Positions 15,801 to 19,389 of a stretch of DNA of 19,389 nucleotides are shown here, piece after piece (position 1 is the first letter of the stretch; the number at the start of each line of letters is the position of its first letter). Source of the DNA: Flemingiibacterium sp045632605 (lineage in GTDB: Bacteria > Bacillota > Clostridia > Oscillospirales > CAG-272); assembly GCA_045632605.1 (NCBI GenBank), contig JAZQXA010000036.1, forward strand, positions 1 to 19,389, read 5' to 3'. A program made the translations under genes and the position numbers. The notes under the pieces were generated by a model. The model made no database searches and was not told where the DNA came from. It saw nothing but the letters and a program-made list of their open reading frames with translations.

Positions 15801-18800
15801 GTCCGAAGGGGACACGGTATTGGATGCAACATTTTCCTGTGTACCTTCTTTTACGATGGTAAGATCCTTGACATCGAAAGGTGCGAAGCCACATCCTGCG
15901 CTCGTGCCGCAAATATAGAATGTTCCGGTGAAATCGGTAACGGTTGCACATATCTCTGTCCATTCGGCGGTAAGATCCTGGCGGTAAAGCATCAGGGTAT
16001 TTTCGCCTCCGGTTGCTGTTGAAGCATAAGCGCGAATCTTTGAGGGATTTGAGCCAACAGTTGACGGATCTCCGGCGATAAACGGCTTTGTACGAGCCTT
16101 AAAGGTGATTGTATATGTACCTGTCGGGATGTTTCCGGCGGTATAAACAAGTCTATCGAAATTGGAGTCACGTCCGCCAAAGGAGATATACGGTTCTTCC
16201 CCGGATTCATCGATGACAGCGGCATAGTCGCCACTGCTGTCGGTGTAATTTGAATTATAAAGCGCCGAGCCGTCGGTGATCGCAATGTTTTTCACGCCAA
16301 CGTTAATTGCATCTCCGAAAATAAAGCTGACATCGCTCATGCGAACCGTGTCACCGCTTCCGACAGTGAGCTTGAACGTGTGAGTTGTCCACGCTTCGGG
16401 GTTTATGACAACGCTTTCCTCACCGTCAAGGGTTTTCAGTGTATTTCCGTTAACGCTTACGGAGAGAGATTCTGTATTTTCATTTGAGGTGATGTATAAC
16501 GAACCGCTGTCAAAGGCGTATTTGCTGTAATCAATCGGCTCATTGAGCTTGAAGCTTCCGCTGATATGATAGATGCCGGGCAAAAGCACCTCATCGCTTG
16601 CAAACGAGAACGAGGTTGCCTCGCCTGCAACGGAGCTTGCCGGAACAGCAAGATAATTTTCCTCGTTCACGGATGAAACGAAAAACTCCTTGATTCCTAA
16701 TCCGCCGCTTGTACCTGCTTCCCAGCCTGCACCGTCAGTAAAGAGTGATATGGGATTCTTGGCAAGATTTTCAGATGTACCCTTTTCGGTAATTACGAGA
16801 TCCTTGATGTCAATCGGCGCAACGCCGTATCCGAGCGGTGAGCCCCAGAATGCGAGTGAGCCGGAAAATCCGGTCAGCTCATATGGGCCGCAGGCTGTAA
16901 ATTCGGAGGTGAGAGTCAGGGTTCTGACAAAATATCCGCCACCGTCGGTCATCGCAATTCGGAATGTTGCAGGTTTTGTTCCAATAGGATCAGGCGCCGG
17001 GATGTATTCATCCGTTCTCGCCATAAAGCTGATTTCATATGTCTTTGAGGGATCGTATTCTGTCACTGTGTCTCTATAAACAACCGTGTCGCTGAAATAG
17101 TCGCGTCCGTCGGCACGGATATAAGGCTCGCTGTCTGCGCGGACCCTGGAAATGAACGTGCCGTCACCGGGAATAAGAGAGGTATCAAATTCGGAATTTT
17201 TGTTTTCAACGGTAATATTCTTAAAGTCAAGCGAATATGCGCCGTCGAGCTTAAATTCAATGTCGCTCTTCTTTGCAGCTTCGGTGAGCTTGAGAACGAA
17301 TGTAACGCTTGTATATGCTTCAGGGGTTATCGAAACCTCACTTGCAGAGTTAAGCGTTCTGAGCGCTGTACCGTTAATATTAGCGCTGAGATTTGCAGAG
17401 TTTCCGTCAGAGGCGAGAACGGAGCTGTTTAAAGTTACATACTTTCCGTAATCGATGATTTCATTGAGTCTGAAATCGCCTGACACATAGTAAATGCCGG
17501 GTTCAATGATTTCATCGCTCGCATAGGTGACGGAGGTGATGCCGGATGAAGGCTTCGGTATGCGGAAAAACGCTTCTGTGCCGGAGGATTGAATCATGAA
17601 ATTCTTAACTCCGTTTCCCACGTTTGTGTGAATCTTCCAGCCTGCGCCGTTTTCAAAGGGAGCATCTGCGTTAACTGCAAGGTTTTGGGTTGTCCCCTTT
17701 TCGGTAATTACGAGATCCTTGATATCAATCGGTGCAAAGCTATAGCCTTTACTTGAACCGGTAATATTGAATTCACCCTTATAGTTTGATGCAGTCAGCG
17801 TGATTTCCGTCCAATCGGAGGTTAGCAGCTGCGAATAGAGGAGCAGTGTTCCGGACGCAATAACACGAATTGTCGCAGGACGGTTTGAAACAGTTGCATC
17901 TCCCGCAACAAAAGGCAAGGTGCGGGCTTTGAAGCTGATTTCATATGTCTTTGAGGGATCGTAAGCTTTTGTGGTATCGGAATATGCAAAGCTGTCCTCG
18001 TTATGGTCGCGTCCTCTGATGCAAATATAGCTTTCAGGAGACGGAGTAACTTTTCCGATATCCTCGCCGGAGCCGGAATCGAATTCAATAAGCTCAAGGG
18101 TGAGATTTTTGTAATCGAGTGGAACAATCGCGCCAACCTCAACCGTTATTTTCGACATTGGGGTTTCTTTGGTAATCTCAAACGATTTTGAGATATTGGT
18201 CCATGTGTTCGGATTAAGGCTTGCCGAGCCAAGCAGAGTTGAACCGAAATATGCCTGAAGCGGTGCTGTATTGTTATCGGAAACTATTATGTTAAGCCTA
18301 TCATTTAGAACGAGTTTTTTGTGGTCAAACCAACCAAGACGGAAATCACCGCTAAAGTTATATTTACCGGGCTTCAGAATGATATCATCGTTTCCGGTGA
18401 GCTGAACTGTGAATCCGAAGCCGTCGGTGACGGGAACAGTGTTGGTCTGTGTCAACTGCATTTCCGGATTGTTTGTTCCGGTAACATTGGCGGTTCCCTT
18501 TTCGGTGGGAACTTCAATGCGGTCAAACACCTCACCCGACTTATTAACGGCAAGCAGACTTGTACCTGCCGAAGAGCCGTATGTTCCCGCACCGATGATA
18601 GGTGAACCGACCTCGTTACCGGAGGCATCAAGCTCAACGAAATAAATTCCGCCGATATCAAACGGCACGGTGTCTTCCGAGCCCCAGTAATGGCGCTGGA
18701 AGGAAAAGTTCTTTGCTCCTGCAGACGCTTTGAAATCAGCAGAATAGAGCGTCCACTCGTCTGTGATATTGGCAATGGCTTTTTCTGACCCTATATAATT

Positions 18801-19193
18801 TATGCGAACGGTCATATTGTTATCCACATCGGCATATGTGCGATAGTCATTATATGCTGCTTCATTAACATGAGCAAGTGAACGCATATATACATACATT
18901 CTGTACGTTTTACCCGTAGTGAATGGGCTCGACGCAAGGTTATATGTAACCTCATCCGCGCCGGCCGTATTTTTGAAATCATACAGACGGTAATATACAT
19001 CCGTCTTCGGCGCATTTGCATCGGCTGTTTCGTCAATGCGAATGACGTTCAGCTCTTTCGGGCCGCTTGCCGCAACCCACTCGTTCTGTGGCAAGGTTGC
19101 TTCATCCGCCGATTCAGCAAGCACTGTGAACGATAGGCTCGAAAGTGCAAGCGAAGCCGCAAGCAGCATTGATAGAATACGCTTTTTTTTCAT
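12840..19193 (-). CDS. Giant secreted multi-module carbohydrate-binding-like protein
   Basis: 2117 residues from ATG 19193, with GGAGGA 7 bases upstream. A signal peptide (MKKKRILSMLLAASLALSSL..) is cleaved near VLA-26. The mature chain is a string of about 13 beta-sandwich modules. Five A/B pairs span about residues 33-1655; in pairs 2-5 the A modules open with YI.. and GRD (near residues 388, 690, 1000 and 1342) and contain Y.ISFKAR and FAPIDIKDL-type strands, and B modules carry I..PG.Y..SG.FRL...DY.KY. Three CBM_4_9-type modules follow (about 1660-2117), each with an AGTYRF/YRV.YDARTS-EGE strand and a C-terminal FDIDN strand. A predicted helical insert lies at about 1283-1335. No catalytic domain, dockerin calcium-loop pattern, LPXTG motif or SLH repeat was seen. 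It likely binds carbohydrate outside the cell or acts as a matrix or adhesin; this is inferred from module type. It is the first gene of the cluster. Confidence 0.82.
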   Translation of the reverse strand: MKKKRILSMLLAASLALSSLSFTVLAESADEATLPQNEWVAASGPKELNVIRIDETADANAPKTDVYYRLYDFKNTAGADEVTYNLASSPFTTGKTYRMYVYMRSLAHVNEAAYNDYRTYADVDNNMTVRINYIGSEKAIANITDEWTLYSADFKASAGAKNFSFQRHYWGSEDTVPFDIGGIYFVELDASGNEVGSPIIGAGTYGSSAGTSLLAVNKSGEVFDRIEVPTEKGTANVTGTNNPEMQLTQTNTVPVTDGFGFTVQLTGNDDIILKPGKYNFSGDFRLGWFDHKKLVLNDRLNIIVSDNNTAPLQAYFGSTLLGSASLNPNTWTNISKSFEITKETPMSKITVEVGAIVPLDYKNLTLELIEFDSGSGEDIGKVTPSPESYICIRGRDHNEDSFAYSDTTKAYDPSKTYEISFKARTLPFVAGDATVSNRPATIRVIASGTLLLYSQLLTSDWTEITLTASNYKGEFNITGSSKGYSFAPIDIKDLVITEKGTTQNLAVNADAPFENGAGWKIHTNVGNGVKNFMIQSSGTEAFFRIPKPSSGITSVTYASDEIIEPGIYYVSGDFRLNEIIDYGKYVTLNSSVLASDGNSANLSANINGTALRTLNSASEVSITPEAYTSVTFVLKLTEAAKKSDIEFKLDGAYSLDFKNITVENKNSEFDTSLIPGDGTFISRVRADSEPYIRADGRDYFSDTVVYRDTVTEYDPSKTYEISFMARTDEYIPAPDPIGTKPATFRIAMTDGGGYFVRTLTLTSEFTACGPYELTGFSGSLAFWGSPLGYGVAPIDIKDLVITEKGTSENLAKNPISLFTDGAGWEAGTSGGLGIKEFFVSSVNEENYLAVPASSVAGEATSFSFASDEVLLPGIYHISGSFKLNEPIDYSKYAFDSGSLYITSNENTESLSVSVNGNTLKTLDGEESVVINPEAWTTHTFKLTVGSGDTVRMSDVSFIFGDAINVGVKNIAITDGSALYNSNYTDSSGDYAAVIDESGEEPYISFGGRDSNFDRLVYTAGNIPTGTYTITFKARTKPFIAGDPSTVGSNPSKIRAYASTATGGENTLMLYRQDLTAEWTEICATVTDFTGTFYICGTSAGCGFAPFDVKDLTIVKEGTQENVASNTVSPSDGVSGWSALEQGGTLKALTVTSDGGSVYNRVFAPEDGVTEIHVSGLGTLTSGIYSITGRFRLAAAGAIDFTKYETNGDVLTADGNMILANLGASVNGIPLVIANGVKTVEVSDSWTEVTFILDTAADIDVQDLMFSLDSAAALDFSDIEIILAEKKLTAENINLSIVMTLLALKQKELDKLGLNAPWGASDSGTADVINKILAKENESAVSNSYIRLGGRDNCDDRLIYENTGKTLEAGAYKLSFRARSADVVNVPLSITGITSVRVMLGSSQVIYLASEKTGIFNGSDTVLTSDWVEYSYIINLANEYPFKLMFRGSVYGNSVVPFEIDSLSLVKLDPASKRPIDGQNLAVDSDSIRADSASAGWYAEDAGGQLYTLTASEESESEFIRVTADESGNAAVRNTGSRKLEPGKYFVTARVRVGALDYNKYSIKNSAVLEADANKASLRAYLAGKELLSVDGRTSETVGAEWKEVTFVVEVTEPVSPKKLRLVASGASVIDYDYINLDTKINKIDMDAIDPENGTGLPPVVPGNENDLLDGATSKEILPYWTAAGQTLEAREDENGVYFAVSGIESNLLGITYKPGFKVKAGTYRFTAQMRTSNEGEMSIVRISVGDDISSSMIDNTWRTVSITLTVSKTSDFELKIYGGPMKNNTKDYEFRNARFMEVNYVPTEENLYENGEFNNEATVSGEWKMGYGSGDITVNTDEDGNKYLTSSERKDSDAPIVLSLVYAAVPGNVYTVSYDVRTSSEGEAMNIRSAIGSKIDALSLLTEGYAITDEWTHVEHTFIPLSTMGLNLWISGVGDSTSFDIDNVSIVKNEDVSAAIPEDGKYYLNGNFENPENALDGWSIAEGTGKIGIGSENGNSYLTVKERIESYTPVNLSTGYPAIVGRTYRVAYDARTSDEGETMYGRTAFVLGGTTYELKILEGFAEDRTYLSSLTDEWQHYEFTYTVENPGEIVLQLRGGPRGDPDNKNFDIDNLVIELVD
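17026..17963. repeat. 906-bp intragenic duplication (ends marked by identical 32-mers)
   Basis: An identical 32-base stretch occurs at 17026-17057 and 17932-17963, exactly 906 bases (302 codons) apart. An identical 29-base stretch occurs at 16780-16808 and 17695-17723, 915 bases apart. These lie at matching places in the second and third A/B module pairs of the giant protein and show recent duplication of one pair. Confidence 0.85.
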
Positions 19194-19200
19194 TTGATTT

Positions 19201-19344
19201 TCCTCCTGAAAATATTGGGATAAGCTCCCCTTTTAGGGAAGGTTCGAGAATCGAAAGCTTCGACCTCGGGCACAAATCCGAGGAGATTAGTCTCGGACTC
19301 ATGCCCCGGGCCGAAACCCGGGTTTTAACAGTGCTTTACACTGT
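19201..19344 (-). promoter_or_regulatory. Hairpin-rich leader of the three-gene cluster
   Basis: The minus-strand leader holds in order ACAGTG-TAAAG-CACTGT (19344-19328) and CCCGGG-TTTCGG-CCCGGG (19322-19305). Next is a two-part stem GGGCA/TGCCC enclosing TCCGAG/CTCGGA with a 4x4 internal loop and 9-base apical loop (19306-19268), then a TCGAA/TTCGA stem and CCCTAAAAGGG just before the ribosome binding site. It does not match a riboswitch class I can name. No clear promoter is visible, so transcription may begin beyond 19389. Confidence 0.5.
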
Positions 19345-19354
19345 AACTTTTAAA

Positions 19355-19387
19355 TTAATGGAAGTAGTTGTAAGAGGAAGCACCGAA
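19355..19387 (-). CDS. Possible C-terminal tail of an upstream gene
   Basis: One minus-strand frame entering from the window edge reads FGASSYNYFH and then TAA (19357-19355). Only ten codons are visible, so this is a guess. If real, the upstream gene ends about 160 bases before the giant protein's start. Confidence 0.2.
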   Translation of the reverse strand, partial: FGASSYNYFH

Positions 19388-19389
19388 CT

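Noticed and set aside
16780..17963. CRISPR-like array
   Set aside because: The repeats are about 900 bases apart, in frame within a coding sequence, and reflect protein module duplication.

Overview
The window looks like a chromosome segment of a low-to-mid GC Gram-positive anaerobe, most plausibly a gut or rumen Clostridia/Oscillospiraceae-type bacterium. This rests on purine-rich ribosome binding sites (GGAGGA, AGGAG), near-consensus sigma-A promoters, short Lys-rich signal peptides, a Cache-GGDEF sensor and carbohydrate-binding-module proteins. The genus cannot be fixed from the sequence alone. All real genes except the transposase lie on the minus strand.

Layout from left to right. (1) 1-1642: N-terminal 547 codons of a membrane Cache-GGDEF sensor, cut by the window edge before the catalytic motif, with its own promoter at 1746-1774. 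(2) 1643-2638: about 1 kb with no intact gene. It holds an orphan plus-strand terminator-like hairpin, degraded reading frames, an orphan minus-strand terminator with a possible gene tail in front of it, a 22-bp tandem repeat, a hairpin element, and the terminator of the next gene. (3) 2639-6354: a YobI-like, KAP-type P-loop NTPase of about 1238 residues. Membrane helices lie between Walker A and Walker B. It is split in two by a one-base frame change in an A5 run. Its promoter overlaps a perfect 18-bp palindrome. (4) About 6545-7854: an IS3-family insertion sequence with a single-frame DDE transposase on the plus strand. (5) 7920-8690: an AraC-family regulator with a consensus promoter. (6) 8852-19193: three co-directional genes. 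They encode a 2117-residue secreted protein made almost wholly of beta-sandwich (CBM-like) modules, a 752-residue secreted TIM-barrel glycosidase-like protein, and a 516-residue paralogue of that barrel with no signal peptide. Each junction of the cluster carries an RNA hairpin, and the first gene has a long, hairpin-rich leader.

How it may work (inference): the AraC regulator probably controls the three-gene cluster, in which a very large non-catalytic binding protein and an extracellular/intracellular pair of related glycosidase-like enzymes could capture and process a glycan in two compartments. The AT-rich stretch between about 1.65 and 7.86 kb (YobI-like NTPase, IS element, gene relics) reads as an accessory insertion between two ordinary loci. 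Its NTPase is a candidate, unproven, for a defence or envelope-stress role.

The strongest candidates for undescribed biology are the multi-module protein plus paired barrel proteins, and the palindrome-controlled, frame-broken YobI-like NTPase.
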